Shown here in pieces: positions 25,355 through 39,200 of a stretch of 64,000 nt of DNA (position 1 is the stretch's first letter; the number at the start of each line of letters is the position of its first letter). Below the pieces are notes generated by a model. It worked only from the letters and a program-made list of their open reading frames with translations, searched no databases and had not been told where the DNA came from. The DNA is taken from the NCBI GenBank assembly GCA_022885665.1, contig JAGQDJ010000064.1:186001-250000 (forward strand), read 5' to 3'. The stretch is from Triops longicaudatus. Taxonomy: Eukaryota; Arthropoda; Branchiopoda; Notostraca; Triopsidae. The position numbers were made by a program, and so were the translations under genes.

Positions 25355-26055
25355 GACATTTCTTCTGTCTTTATATTTCTTTACTGCGATTGTTGAGGTT
25401 GCAAGTGAAGAAGTCGCTAAGGAGGCGTGGTCAGAAGAGTTAACGAATTCCCTCCTGTTTTTGATCTCACTGATAAGTTCGTATGTAAAGAGTGTGCTAC
25501 TGCTTCTCAAGGAGATGTTTCTGAAGTATTTCATTATCTGAGAAACAGAAATTAAGCAGAAATTGTTGGAAATTGCCATATTTGTTAGAAAAATTTAGTG
25601 TACAAAAAGTTTAGTACTGGCCATTATTTTGAAGAAGAGATGTTCTCTTTGGTGTGTACAAAGTTGTTAAGCCGGGGAGGATTCTTGTAATGTCTTTAAT
25701 TTTGTCCCTTACCAAATAACATTCCGATGCTATTGTGATATGAAAGCTGCAGTATAATTTAATTTCAACCGGAAGAAGTTGGTTTACAGGGGAAAATGTT
25801 TTCTTATGTATGTTCACTGCTCCTGGCTCTTTTCGAATGTAAATCTCGAACGATTTCTGGAATACTTCGTTTTTGCAGCTGCTACCAAAAGTTTCCCTAC
25901 AAAATTTTCAAGTTTTGGTGGCACTTGTTGTTAGTGTATTGTACATTTTCAGTGCATTGCCGTTTACTGTACAGTGTAATGAATTTCAAACCACAAACGC
26001 AATGTTTCCAACCAATTCGAGTCCTGTGCTAATAAAGAGATTGTATAGTAAGCCT
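25355..26055 (+). other. BARHL 3'UTR
   Basis: About 700 bases between the stop codon and the first good polyadenylation signal. The end is inferred as 15-25 bases after the signal. No second coding frame is supported. The short frames here lack any domain. Confidence 0.65.
26031..26036 (+). terminator. Polyadenylation signal AATAAA for BARHL
   Basis: AATAAA lies 677 bases downstream of the stop codon and is followed within 30 bases by a T-rich stretch (gttttttcg near 26,062) that can act as the downstream element. Another AATAAA-containing stretch occurs near 26,840 and could be an alternative distal site. Confidence 0.6.
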
Positions 26056-28582
26056 ACAGAAGTTTTTTCGTTTAATATGTTTATCTTGCTCTTCTCCAAA
26101 TCTCGTATCTCATTCTTGGTATTTTTAAATGAAGACGCCTTCCATCACGTGATGCCAACATAACAGACTAATTTGAAAAAATTTGGCGAAAACAATTCTA
26201 TGAATTCCGACCTTAGTGATCTGGAAGGTTTTCGATAGGGATAAAACGAAGCGAATAAATAAATAAACAAAGAAAAAGTTAGGTCCTTACTACGGTTACT
26301 TACTAAGCACTTATAAAAATTCTCAGAATTCTTCTTCGTAAGTCTTGATTTAAGATCTTTTAGTATAGTAGTTCTCATGACGGAAATTTCGTTTACCTAC
26401 GAACATTTACGAAAAGGCCGCAACAGTTATGAAGAGGTGAAAAGTACCGAAAATCAACACAAAACAAACAGCTTTACAGATGTTCAACCTCCAAAGAAAA
26501 TTAGATGCCGCGATTGATAAAAACTATCGAATGCAGCAAACTCAAGAATGACGACTTTGACATCCAAACAAGTGAACGCTAATTATAGCTTCTTTTGATC
26601 GTCTTTACACTTTCTCTTTCTTCCATCCCTTTTGCTCACTTACCTAGTCTTTTTTTTTAAAAAAAAAAGAACTCGGGGGTGTAGCTTTTCATTTTCCAAT
26701 GGTTCTTGTCAATTAAAGTAATGTACTACACTTCGTTTTTTCAGAGTAACTTATATTTCTTGCCCACTTTTCCGGCATTTGCGACTACTGTTCGTTGTGT
26801 CGTGTCTTTTCTTTTTATACATATCTCGCACTAACAAAAATAAAGCCAATTTTCCTTATTCATGTAGCGCCCAACCAACTTCGAAAAACCCTTTCAGCCA
26901 TACCTTTTTCTAAATAGGAGTAAAAAGAAAAAAAAATATGACATTTTGCTCCTGGGCTTTTGAAACCAGTGTTGGGCTAAAGTGTAAACCTTTCTTCTTG
27001 ACTTTTTACCATCGTCTTCGTCTCCTAAGGGTGTTAAAGATGCAACGGCGGCTTCTCTTGGCTCGCTTTTCTCATAATAAATACAATCCCATTTCATTAA
27101 CGACCATTTATAAAAGACGCCCGTGGCCTTTGAACAACTCTTTTCTTTCCCCTTTTTCTCCGTCTCTCGTTTTCGTTGGCTGTTATAAATTTTTCTCGAA
27201 ACTGGATAACAAAGCCTCTTTAAGGGAACAAGGTTAACGTTAGTGCTAAAAACACCTTCATTAAACCCTTTCTTCATTTTCCTAGTTAAAAATATTGTAT
27301 GAAAATATTTTTCCCAAATAGCAACACAAAACGCATTTAGCTTGAAAACGTTTACTTTGACTTTTTAATAAAAAAGCAGCACACCCTTAATCAAAAAATA
27401 ATTTAAGGAAAAAAATAAGAAAAAGAGGAAGCTTCAGCTTTTAACGAGTAAAATGAGATAAAAACCTGTTGGTTCAGGAAATTGCTCAGGGAAGCTTTCG
27501 AGAAGCCGGTTTCATCCTTAACAGAGGGTAGTTGCAGGGTATTATGGAGGGTACGTTTCATACGAATGAAAAATAAGAGTAGAACTAAACGGGAGAAATG
27601 AGAAAAGGTGGACCACTTCTGGTGGTCTTTTGAGTCTTCCACCGTGTTTATAGTTTCGGAGGTAAAAGAGGGAAGGAACCCTGGGAGGAGGTTAACTAAC
27701 CCCTGCTAGGTTAGCTTTACTTTAAAGTGTAATCTATAATAATTGCTTTTCAACAGATAAGGAAGGATTTGGGCAATAAACACCGCCAAGTGCTTTCAAT
27801 CCCGTGAAATGTATCTAAACAAATGTCGTAACTCGTACATTTCGATACCGCAAGTTTTATATAAATATAATTGTTTTATTTTACGTTTACTATTTATATT
27901 TCATATGTGTCTGAAGCTTTGTCGCTGGTTTGCTTAATTTTGGTTTAGTTAATTTTGTGTAAATTCGCTATATTTTATAGATCCGTGATGCACTTTCGTG
28001 TGCCAGTCATTGTTGCCAAACCAGTAGTTAGCTCCACGCTTGTAATTACACGAGAAATAGCACCTAACGACAAGTTTTCAAGTTATCATAAAGTACTTCT
28101 CCCACCGCATCAAAGTGAGCTACTATTTTACTCCCACTTCATCCTTTATTTTTTAAAAATTCTTTTAAAAATGAAATATAACAAAGCTTTTCCATTTCAC
28201 CGAATCATTCCCTTCTTCTTGTTCGAAGAAAGAAATCCAGGCTATAAAACTGTCATCTTCGTGTCTTTCATTTGCTTTTAGCAAGAACCCTATAATGACA
28301 GGCTTTCGCTGCAACTTTTTTCTTGTCCTTCGTTATTTCCCTTCCTGATTTTTTTTTTGCCTAATGCTTTCCACTGTAACATCATCCCATGTTTCTTGTA
28401 ATAACCTTATCCCACTTGTCATAAATCATTATCTAATATTTTTCATTCAAAATAAGCTTCTCCTTTTCCTATTCACTTGTAATTAAAAGAACACTTTTTT
28501 GCAATCAAGATTAATTACATACTTAAGATTACTTCGCTCTATACAATGTTAAACATGTCTGAAAAAGAAAAACTAGAAGAAG

Positions 28583-28606
28583 AAAAAAAAAAAAAAAAAA
28601 AAAAAA
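28583..28606. repeat. Poly-A tract (24 bases)
   Basis: An uninterrupted A run follows an A/G-rich leader. It may be a decayed retroposon tail or simple slippage. No element body or target-site duplication could be defined. Confidence 0.8.
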
Positions 28607-28654
28607 CTTGGCGTATACAGTCTTATGTTATATTACATTAATGGACTCAATAGT

Positions 28655-28680
28655 TACAGTAGAATCCCTCTCAACCGGTC
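28655..28680. mobile_element. Possible pogo-like inverted-repeat terminus
   Basis: TA followed by CAGTAGAATCCCTCTCAACC resembles the termini of pogo-like DNA transposons, many of which start CAGTAGAA and target TA. No matching inverted end was found in the next kilobase and no transposase fragment was seen. At best this is a solitary end. Confidence 0.22.
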
Positions 28681-31600
28681 TGTCGGCCTACCTGAAATTG
28701 ACCTTAACCTACATAAATGAATTGCAAAACATTACCAAAAATATATAAAACAGCTATTATGTAACAAACGTAAAATACAATAGCAGAACAACCGAACATT
28801 GAAGCACGTACGTAAGGCGTCCGAAAGTTATACCACGCTTTCTTGATAAATTTTTTAATTTTCTTTTACGTACATTGCGTGCCGCACTTTTTCCCTAGAA
28901 CGGGCAGCGGACGATGGCTTCACGGAAAGGAATTTCAAAGATAGCATGGACGGATGACGAAATCTTCGGTTGCATGAAGAGAGACGAGATTAGTAGTCGT
29001 CTAATGTACGAATTCTACAGCAACAGTAACGTTAAATTACGGTGTTTAAAATATATTACCACACATTATTTAAGTGCATTTTTCAGGATATATTACCCGT
29101 ATGTCAGCCGACTAAACATGCATCTAAATTAGAACTGTACATAGAAGATTTATATGTACTTCAGCACTAAGAAGTTCTTCGAGTACGTGGCTTCGGTCAG
29201 GTGACTAAGAAATTCATGTTCACGGGATAATTACACACATCTTGCCTGACAATCTTTCAAATAACACGAATTCAATTACAGAACCAAAACCAGTCTTTCC
29301 GCGATTTCTGAACTGTGCTCGATTTCCCCATCCGAAACAATTACCAGCGACGCAAAATCGTTTCTCCATTAAAAGTGACGAATGGCTTTCTTATAAAAGG
29401 AATAAAAGTTACAAAAGAGAACGAAGAGAGCGACAGGAACGAGAGAAAGAGAGCGAATGTGCTGTCAAGACCAGTTGGTTGTCGCCTGGAAACTTGAACA
29501 GGATCGCCTTTACATGGATCAATTTACTCACCTGCTAAAAAAAGTCCTAAAAAAGGCAACTGAAAAGATTTTCTCTTTTTAAATTCAATTTTGTGTACCA
29601 GCGCTAGCAGAATATAGAGAGCTTCAAATAGCTCGTGCCAGGTCACTTATTGTTATCTAACACTTCATCATTTCCCTTTCCCACCCCTTCTGAACCCCCA
29701 TTTGGAACCCTTGTAAGCCTTTCATCTGGTAATTTGAGCAGACTCGAGTTTCAACTTCCCGTTCGAAGCACATGCAAAAGGCTATCAGCGTATCACTTAT
29801 CGCCCCTTTTGCGGAGCTATGGGAAATTTGTTAACCAGAGTCGAATTTTTTAAATGTATATAATGTTTTAGCACGCTTTTAAACCAAGGCTTCTTGTTTT
29901 ACGACTACAAATTCGAGGATGGTCTCAACAGGTGAGAATTAAAAGTTCTAGATTAAACGGGTTTTCGGGTTAAGTTAGAGACAGAAATATATGCAAATTT
30001 TTAAATCACGCCCTTAAATGAAAACGTTTGGATTTAAGGCCTCGCCCAATTGCTTATCACCCCAAATGTCCAGCTACTTTCTATATAATACCTCGAAAGG
30101 CAAAAGGCGGTCATAAGAAGTTGTCCTAATGCTTAGACTTAAAAAAAAAATGAAACCTAAAACTGTTTTAGGACAAGCTGTTAAACCTTTAAACGTTTTA
30201 AGTTTTGGCTATCATTCAAAACAGACAGGTTTTTACTGTTTTATAATAGATTCACTTCGGAACCGAAAGGATTTGTTAACGTTATTAATAAACACAATAT
30301 GTGACTCCACCCCCTGGTCCTTGAACTTCCATTTGGCTCTTTCCTTCCCATTTTTCCGCGTGTGTCACTTTTACTCTTGCTGCTTTCCGTCCACTGAGTA
30401 ACTTCAGTAATATATTCCGTTAAATAAAAATTACCCCATTCCTTTTGGAGTAGTTAAAAGTAGATTTTACCATCAGGTTGAATTTCGAGGCTTCTAGAGC
30501 ATATTTTGCAGCTGGCATCCTGCTGAACCACGTCTTAAATTTTTAACATGGATAGAAACACACACTGGATTAGTCTGTCACGCGAAGCTGCGTTGAAACC
30601 GCATTTCCTTAAGTCAACGAAAAATTAGACTTCGCCCTACAGCAGTACTGATTTATTATGAATGTCGTATAGCCGGACCTCCATCAATCGGAGCTCTCCT
30701 TCACTCGACAACAATTAATCTACAGTTACAACGATACCATTGCAGCAAACGTTGAATGTCACTACAGCGAATTTGAAACAACAATGCCACTTTTCTTTTG
30801 GTTAAAATACCTATACTAAACATAAGGTTTAAAAACCGGATAAGAGATCTGTCCTCAAACTTCTCCTTATACATAGACTGTATTCAGTTTCAATTTCTTC
30901 GATGATTTCCCTTTGACTGTGACTTCCCAGTGAGCGACTTGTCCCTCAATTCGCGGCTGCTCGCTTTTCGCCGTATCGCTTCTCTATCTTTCCTCAATCG
31001 GAACGACAGAGTGTTTCATATATTTAATACACCTTGTGGGAACCGCATAAGGTCTCCTTGTAAATGTATCCCGTTAGTTCAGATCTTTAAGCCAAGGAGG
31101 AGTTTATGTATGTCTAACGTGACCTTTTAACTAAGCCCATGGATACATATCATGCATAGGATTGTTTAGCCAAGCGAGTGAGCAAAACTCGCCGTTTCGG
31201 GGGTCTCTTATTAAAGCGGTAATGATATGCTGCTGCTCGTTCTCTTCTCGGTTTCTCTTTAGCAAATGGCCTCCGTTCTGTTCTTGTCTCGTTGGGACTC
31301 GCATTTATCGGTCCAACTTGGCTGCTTTGTATTATTAGAGACTACCAAGGCAGCAAATGGTCGCAAGCGAAGAGAATAGAATTATATATTTGACGCTCTG
31401 GACTGTCTTGTCTTGCCGGGCTTAAAACCCGGCCAATACAACTCATTTCAAATTCTATCAACATACACGGCCCACCGTCCGTAAGCTGTCTGCCTTTCTC
31501 ACATTGTAGACTGTTAATCTCTTATGCGCAACATAATCATGACAAACAAGACAATTGGCATGGACCCAAAATCTTCAATTGACATTAGGCTGCTTAGAAC

Positions 31601-34600
31601 CTGATAGTGTTATACAGAAAATTCCAACGAACAACAACATGGACACATGCCGTGAGGTGTTTCGTACTGCAGGGTTTCGTCACGTCGTAAATTACACAAT
31701 CCCAGACTACAATGCGTGAAAAACGTCCACCCTTTTTCGGTTCTACAAGACGTTATGTGAGTCGTATAAGAGAATAAGTAGAACATTAAAATATACAACC
31801 TGTATGTTCTCACCCTTAATAACAAACACTGAATACGCTACAACGCTTAGAAGAACATTACTTTCTATAAAATAATACTGAGATTGTAATAATTTGCATA
31901 TTGTCTAGAAAATTCTGAAAAAATAAAAAAGCGCATAGTTTAAAGTTACATAAAAGAGATACTGCATAACTGTACTTAATTAAGAAGCGTAGGAAGTTTT
32001 AGTTTTTATAAGGCGAATTTTATGTGTAAAAATTTTGTTGCTTGAAATTTTAGAATCAAATAATCTGTGAATTCATTATCAATTTCGCAAAACCGCACTT
32101 TGTTTGAAAAACTATCGAAATTTATTTTCATAATGTATGATATTTTACTATGGCTCTCCTTGTTTAACTTCGTATGACTAATACTGAAGAGGAATTAAGT
32201 TAACAGAAAATAGTGCAGGTAAATCGGACATATGGTGTTTCGGACATTTCGAAGCATTCTTAACGGGGAATAGAATTTGCAGTTGCATTTATTTCTTCGC
32301 TCTATTTTGCAAATTTACAGGTTTTCATCAACCACACAATGGATTAAAAGTACATTCAAACAGTTTTGATGTTAGCACGGGAAAACATGATAAAGCTGTC
32401 CACAGACTTACAACGAGAGAGAGCAATGTTTTATTTGTTAAATAGAGCCAAAGTTTGAGGTGAAATGGCGTGCGAATCTTGGCTTTCGAAATTTTCAATT
32501 TATATCACCCACAGGCCTGGACTGCTATCATATCTACAAGTCCACTCCGAACATCTATGTCTGCGATTTTCCAGATTCTCAATTCATGAGTTTAACCTTC
32601 GACATCCAATACCGCACCGTCCGAACAATTGAGACGTCTGTCGCACGGCAGAACAGATCGCAAGCCTTTAATGAAAATTTAATTCACGTTTTCACTCAGA
32701 AATCAAAACAAAGTAAGAATCTCGGCACAAACAAGCTCGCTTCCACTGGAATGAAAGAAAAGTGACCCTGTTTGAGTGAACAATAACACGAACGTCGCAG
32801 GAAAGCTTCGTCGCGCGCAAATGTTGTCAACAATCTACGCTTATAGCCTACATAGTTTCCGTTAATACATTAGATGCCTGACAAGTTGAAACTTCTATCA
32901 ACTCAGTTTTATTCTTCTTTTATTTATTTATTGCTAAGACTTACTAAATGCGATTACTTTTTTATGAAGAACCTGCGGATTGCGTTGTCGAAATCTCTTA
33001 TTATTTTACACGCTTCAAGAAATCATTTAGAAAGTACAAATTATTCCATTTCAAGCTTTGTTAAGAAAGTCTTCGCGATACCAACCACCTTATTGCTGCA
33101 ACTTCTTTTACTGCAAACCAGTTACTTTCGTAAGGAACCTTACCTCAATTCAAAATATTACAAGATAGCGTCAATGTATGGAGAGACAAAAAATGCCCCC
33201 ACACCATAAAAAAAAACTTCTAGCATAGTCCTTATGTATTAGATATGTTCAGTCGAATTTGTCAAATATCCTGATGTTACTGAAACCGACTCGCTCGAAA
33301 ACTAGATCAGCTCGGATAGGAGTTCTCAACGCCATGACCGCGAGAGTCAGTAACAACCGTGGTGTTGTTCACGAAACTCGCAGTCTTTGTTTTGTCTCAG
33401 TGTAGAAAATTTCTGTCTGGTCTTAATCTTGTAAAATGGAATTATAGTGTAAATTTTACTGGAGACAAAAACAGAGACCTGCAATTTCTTAAGTTTTGCA
33501 TTACTATTGCCGTAATAGGGATTATTTTACAAATTTCCTAGTTTTACTGAAAGTTTACTTTGCCGCGAACGCCAAGAGTTTATTCACACTTGCAAAAAAC
33601 GCTAGAACATAATTAAATTTTCGTTCTGTTTTCCACGAAGACAGCTCTCTTTCCATTTTAGAGCATTTCTTATATAACGCTACTTCACATACGCTATGTT
33701 ACCTACGGTTGTCAGCTTATTTTGCCATAACCAAAACAATAGATGAAAATACCACAATTTCATAGTATGTATTAGCTTTCGCAACCTTCTGAATACTTCA
33801 ACAATAGTTCTTGTTTGCACATACTTAAAGCTACCTTCATGCGACTTAAGAATTCTAGAAATGTGCAAAGACCATATATATATCCAAGTACACAACACGT
33901 AATGAATTATGTTTGTCTTAAATTCCGTGTATTACACGTTGCATAAGCTGACAATGGACAACGATTATAAAAGTTCAATGACGAAAAGGCTGAGTAATTT
34001 ACATTCGAAGCAAAAACACAGCAAAAAATATTTGGAAAATTGTCTTTCATGACGTAGTTTATAGCCAGCATCCGCTTCGAACAGACACAAGTATACGTGT
34101 GTTTCTTTGATCTCCTAATCAACATTCGTCGCTCGTTGCACATCAGCAGGCTTCCTACCCAATAACACGAAAATTTCATGCTTGGGCCGAATGAATCCCC
34201 GTTTCGTCCGTAGTTCGCAACACACATGACTCAAACGAAAGCTGCAACTATATTTTTTGTGAATACTAGCTTCTTTTACAAACTTTTATTCAGTATTGCA
34301 TTACCAAGCCACTTCCGCAACAAGAATAGGTACTATCTGAACGGACTGTATATATTATAATACTCTTCCCACCTAAGTCCCTATAATAATTTTAACCATA
34401 TCTTCCATGTTCACCTTTTCCTCGACATATTTGCTTTAAACTCGTTTTTCCCTTTTTACCCCCCAAAATATACCTCCTTTGCCAAAAATAACCGCTCATT
34501 TTTTACATCCAATTGTATTCAAATTATCCAGCCAACTCTTCTCCATGTTACCCAACCAACCATTTGACCTTTACGACCTTTTCGTCTTGTACTTAAACAC

Positions 34601-35623
34601 CATCTTTTCCCATTCCCTTCTTCCCCTACTATGGTACACGATGAGCCCCCCAAAAAAAATACAGGCTCCTGATCCTGTTCACAAACTGGTGCGTTAATTA
34701 CAAGGCAAAGCTAATAGGTCCGCCAACCCAAAACTTTGATGAGAAACTCCTCAATTTTTCCCCCACAAAACTCTTCTCATTTACTTTTTTGTTCTTTAGT
34801 CGGCAAAACTTCCGTCCTTACCAACTTTAATTCACCATCCCCCTCTTTACCCCCCAACAAAAAATGGTTAACTAGTAGACAGTTTTTCGTTTAGTTAACT
34901 CCACCCATTTCGCTCTTTCTTCTTCCCTGTTTTCTCCCAGTTTCGCTAACTTACTGACTACCTTTCCAATTTATTACAAAATACACCATTTTATCCCAAG
35001 TTTACCCATCCTACCCTCTTAGCCTCTCTCTCCCGGCTTAAAAACTTCTTGAACTCTATCTAAATACAAAGTTTTCCTTCTTTTATTTTCCTTCAATTTG
35101 TTTCTCCTTTTTCCAGCTTCAGAATGCACGCTATCGTTTTTTTTTTTACCTTTTTGTCTTTCTGGCTTTCGGCTCGCACCCTTAATTAACAAGTTCCTAG
35201 TTATAAACCCACCCTACCCCTCCTTTTACGTCCTCCCGAAAAAGAGCCGATTGTCCATGCCAAAGTGACCATCAACCCCCAAAAGGGGGTTGGGGTGGTC
35301 AATGGTCAGTTGGCGTACGGTTTTAACGATTCCTTTCTGTCTTTCGTTCCGGCGTTGGGCGCTTTAAAAAAACTGTGGTCGCCTTGAGTGCAAGAAAGTT
35401 CTGCTGTAACTAGCAGATGTTGTCCCTTTTATGTGAGCTTAACAATAATTGAACAATAATTAGAGTTTGCGTTACGGCATCTAACCGTGAATGATTTCTT
35501 AGAAGAAGAAAGGAGGCGAAAAGGAGAGCAAAAAAAGTGGAGTTGTTTGATTTCTTTAGATTTTCTTCTATAGGTACTTAAGGGTAAGCATGTAAAAAGA
35601 ACGTTATCAGTTTCTTCCTGTCC

Positions 35624-35671
35624 TATTCTTTTAATTCCTTGTGTCCTCGGTGTGTATTCTTTTAATTCCTT
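35624..35671. repeat. 17-bp direct repeat, 31-bp period
   Basis: Tattcttttaattcctt occurs identically at 35624-35640 and 35655-35671. Bases between the copies are unrelated. It is likely a local duplication. Confidence 0.7.
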
Positions 35672-36237
35672 TTGTTAGTTTTGTAAGTGTCTTCGAGCAC
35701 GTTTTGTCTTTCTTGAAGAAAACGCTTTGTTTTTGTTGAAGTCGACTGGTAATATCCGCTTTACGTGTTAGGCAAATGGAGTTTCTTTAGAAACACAACA
35801 ATAAACAAAACAGGGACAAAGGAGAAATTTTGTACGTTTTTGTGTAGAGTACCTGGGAACTCGAAAAAAAATTTCGAATCATGGACGTTGGTAGCTCGTT
35901 AGGTGAGCAAATAGAGGCAATTAGGATAAAATGGTGACTTTCAAAAAGTCCTTCTTTCTCCTTCTAGTGTGCTCAATGAATGACAACGAGGCTTCTTCTT
36001 GCCTTTTTTCATCCCAATTTGTGCTTCCTTTCACAGAAATCTTCTAGAACGCCGAAACGACGCTCATTAAAAGGATGGGAAATTTCCGGATTCGCTCATT
36101 TTGACATGGAGCTGAGCGACGGATACTCTTTACGTAGTTACGTAAAAGATACACGTGGGAGAAATTCAACTTGAGCTTCTGTGGTGACCATTATGAATTC
36201 AAATCTTATGATTTTTGATACTGGAGGGAACTGCAAG

Positions 36238-36272
36238 TGAAATATTCCCAGAAAATGCGCAGGAATATTTCA
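36238..36272. repeat. Perfect inverted repeat, 11-bp arms
   Basis: Tgaaatattcc (36238-36248) and ggaatatttca (36262-36272) are exact reverse complements around a 13-base spacer. This could be a dyad protein site or a small hairpin. No gene is adjacent. Confidence 0.6.
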
Positions 36273-39200
36273 TTTACCATTATCACGCGCGTTCTACGTT
36301 AATTGCCATTTTTTACATTTTGAATTAGCGTGGTACGATAGAAAGCTCAAATATCAAAATGTTTCTTAACTTCATTTGTACATTTTATGTTATTTACCTA
36401 TTATTACTTATAAGTTTATTGTGCCCAGTCTTACACTGTAAAATCATGCCTCTTAAGGTTCGCTGCATACGGCGTCCGCGTATATTTTGCTTTTATGAAA
36501 AGTTGGGTTTAGGAAGCTCAAAACGTTTTCATCGTAAGATCCGGACCGTTCACTTTTGCGAAAGAAACTTGAGGTATACGCTTATGTTGTCTTGTATTTG
36601 GTCAACATCGGAATATCAGGAGGATAACAAGCTAAATTAGGCAGAGAAGACAAACAATGTGTACCAATGTCCTTTATGGAAAAAGCGGACAGAAAGGAAG
36701 GAAAACACAACAGAAACTGTGTTGAGTTGTGAAAGTTAAGATCTGGATCCAAACGGTGACGGAAGTGTGAAGCGGAAGCGAACGTTCTAAATTCAAATAG
36801 ATCATACACGTGTTCGCAATATCACACTGATCGTTTGTCTTTGTGTACATCTTTAAAGGGAGTAGTAAAAGCGTGTACTGTTGTTTTCACGCTTTATGCA
36901 TTCGTTGCCATGTGTAAACGTTGGACAAAGGAAAGCCCGGAACTCATTTCGCAGCAAAATTCGTTGACTCATGGATCTACGGCCAAAACTGGCAACTAAT
37001 TACTAAAAGTTTCATAGAAGGTTGGCAGATTTTGTACATTAGGTATCTGTATCTTTTTAACAAAGAAATTAAGCGAAAAGAAACACATTGCCAAAAACGT
37101 AGTATTTCAATATAAAGCGGAGCAATTCATAAGAGCCGCCAACAGCCGTCGTGGTTACGTTCACGCTCGCTGTTCCATTTCGATACGGATCGTAGAATAC
37201 TATGGACGTTATTAGCACAAAGGTAATCGACTTAATTAACACCTATATTATTACTTTTCAAGTTAAGCTAAAAGAGGACTACTTTCCGCAATTTTAAACA
37301 ACTTAAAAGTGAAATGAATTAAAAACTTTTTATTGCGCGAACCAGTTATAACCAAAACACGAATTCAGTTATTAATGACGTATGAACAATAGGCGTGTAA
37401 CCGCTAAGCTTTCTATGAATTAATGCCCGAAAGAATTAAATTACCACCAATACTTTGTTTTTTTGTCGGTTCTTTCTGTACCTCGCAGTGCAGACCTTTC
37501 TTCCAATAAAACACCGTCGAGCGTCTTTCTTGTCCTCCTACCTGAAAGCTAGGCTACAGTGCGTATCCTCCAAAAATTTGATGGATGATCCTTTTTTGTC
37601 GAGCCCCACACTGGAAGCTGGTAGCCATTCAAACCATTTAACTAATCTCTTCTCTCCACGAGTCCCATTCATTCCGCTCATCCCTTTTCATGCTTTTGAA
37701 GTTCACAACCGTGTGGGTGGCACTCATTATCTTAATAAATTTTCTTTTCTTCTTTTAAAAGCTTCCTATCTTCCCACTCTTACTCTCTTCGGCCCCGCTC
37801 AGCTTATGTTCATAGTTGGAGGGCATTTACTCTTGCTCGGAGCAAAATTTCAATCCGATTATCACAAATGTAATACTAGACCAAGTACTTTTACCTTATT
37901 TTTTTCATTCTTTTTTAAATTTCCATCTTTCTTTAAAACTTTCTTATTATTTTTTTAAAGTTTAAATGTTCTAATTTAACCCTTTTTTACTGCCGGTCAA
38001 GATTTTTCACTATTTAAAAGTTTCTGTATTGATAGTAATTTGTATGTTGCTTTGTTATATTTGCTGCATTTAAAATGTATATTGGACTCATCATTGGACT
38101 TTCTTATGCTGGAACTCAGTTAACCACGTGACACGAATTCATTCTACATAAAAAAAATAAAAAAAAAAATAAAACTTGGTGAGGAAAAAGTCAATGCTAC
38201 CCAATCCCTAATGGTCATTAATTACAAGAAAAAAAACGCTCTGCTTTGCTTAGTCGCTTGCCATTCTCGCCACTGAAAAGTTTACCTTAATAATCCCTCA
38301 TTTTTCCAACGTCATTCTTTTCTCATTCTAACCACAAGCAAAGTGCAGGAAAACAGTTCTCTACTTGTTTCTAGCATTCGAACACGTTACATTTAAATTA
38401 CAGGTGACTATTATTGCCTCTTTCCATCTTCCCAACAACTTCACCAGACGTTACCACACACACTCCTCGTTTCTCTCCCTTGTTACCCATCTCGTTCATG
38501 TTGTTCGTTCCTTTTTACGCTTCATTCTGCTCATTCTCACGGTATAATAACACCTTGGGAAAAACCGAAAAACCAGGACAAAGCTTTTAAGTCCCTTCAG
38601 AACAATCGGGGAATGATTCTTCTCGAAAACCACAAAAGAGTCAACTTTCCCAAACCGATTAGTAACTCAAAATCACCTTGACAAACGAAAGAAATCTTCC
38701 CAACTAACAACATACTTTGCCCTGTGAAATTAAAAACATATTAAATTAGTGAAGCAAACCAAGCTTTTATGCTCCTTTAGCTAGCTCCTCAAAGACTTTA
38801 GCTAGCATTCTTTTTTTACATTCTTTTTTACTTAATTTTTAGTTACTGTCCCTTTGTAATTATTTTCCCCTTCATATTACGCAAAATACGGGAGTCAAGT
38901 ACCGAGTGACTTTTGAAGAACACGAACAAGTACAGATACCTTTATTACATTGCATACTTTGAACAGGCTGAATCTGGATCTCGGCGTAAATCTGTGTTTC
39001 AGGTTCTTTTTCAGAATAGTGAATTCAACCTAATTTAATCAGAAACATGTGAGACCCAGATATCATAAGGACGTAAAAGGGGATCAATTGACATCTGCGA
39101 TGGTTTTCGCGAACTTTTGGCAATAACGAAATTGCTTATAATTGCCTTTTTCCGCTCGCTCTCAATAAAATTTGTGTTCAAGGGAAGAAAAGGTTGCCTG

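Larger units (their letters stand above)
26056..34330. other. Gene desert between BARHL and DDX31, first part
   Basis: No recognisable coding sequence on either strand. Named contents are a T9A10 tract near 26,650, a 24-base A run (28583-28606), a possible pogo-like terminus (28655-28680) and a moderately complex stretch near 31,150-31,500 containing a small GC hairpin (gccggg/cccggc). Open frames are short and family-free. Confidence 0.55.

Noticed and set aside
35276..35300. C5-A4-G5 hairpin as a transcription terminator
   Set aside because: Intrinsic hairpin terminators are bacterial. In this eukaryotic context it is just a small inverted repeat.
37455..37958. Longest open frame outside the BARHL gene (167 codons, +)
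   Set aside because: Composition is Phe/Leu/Ser-rich low complexity arising from a G-poor, T-rich strand. There is no domain, the start is not an ATG in good context, and no splice partners are evident.
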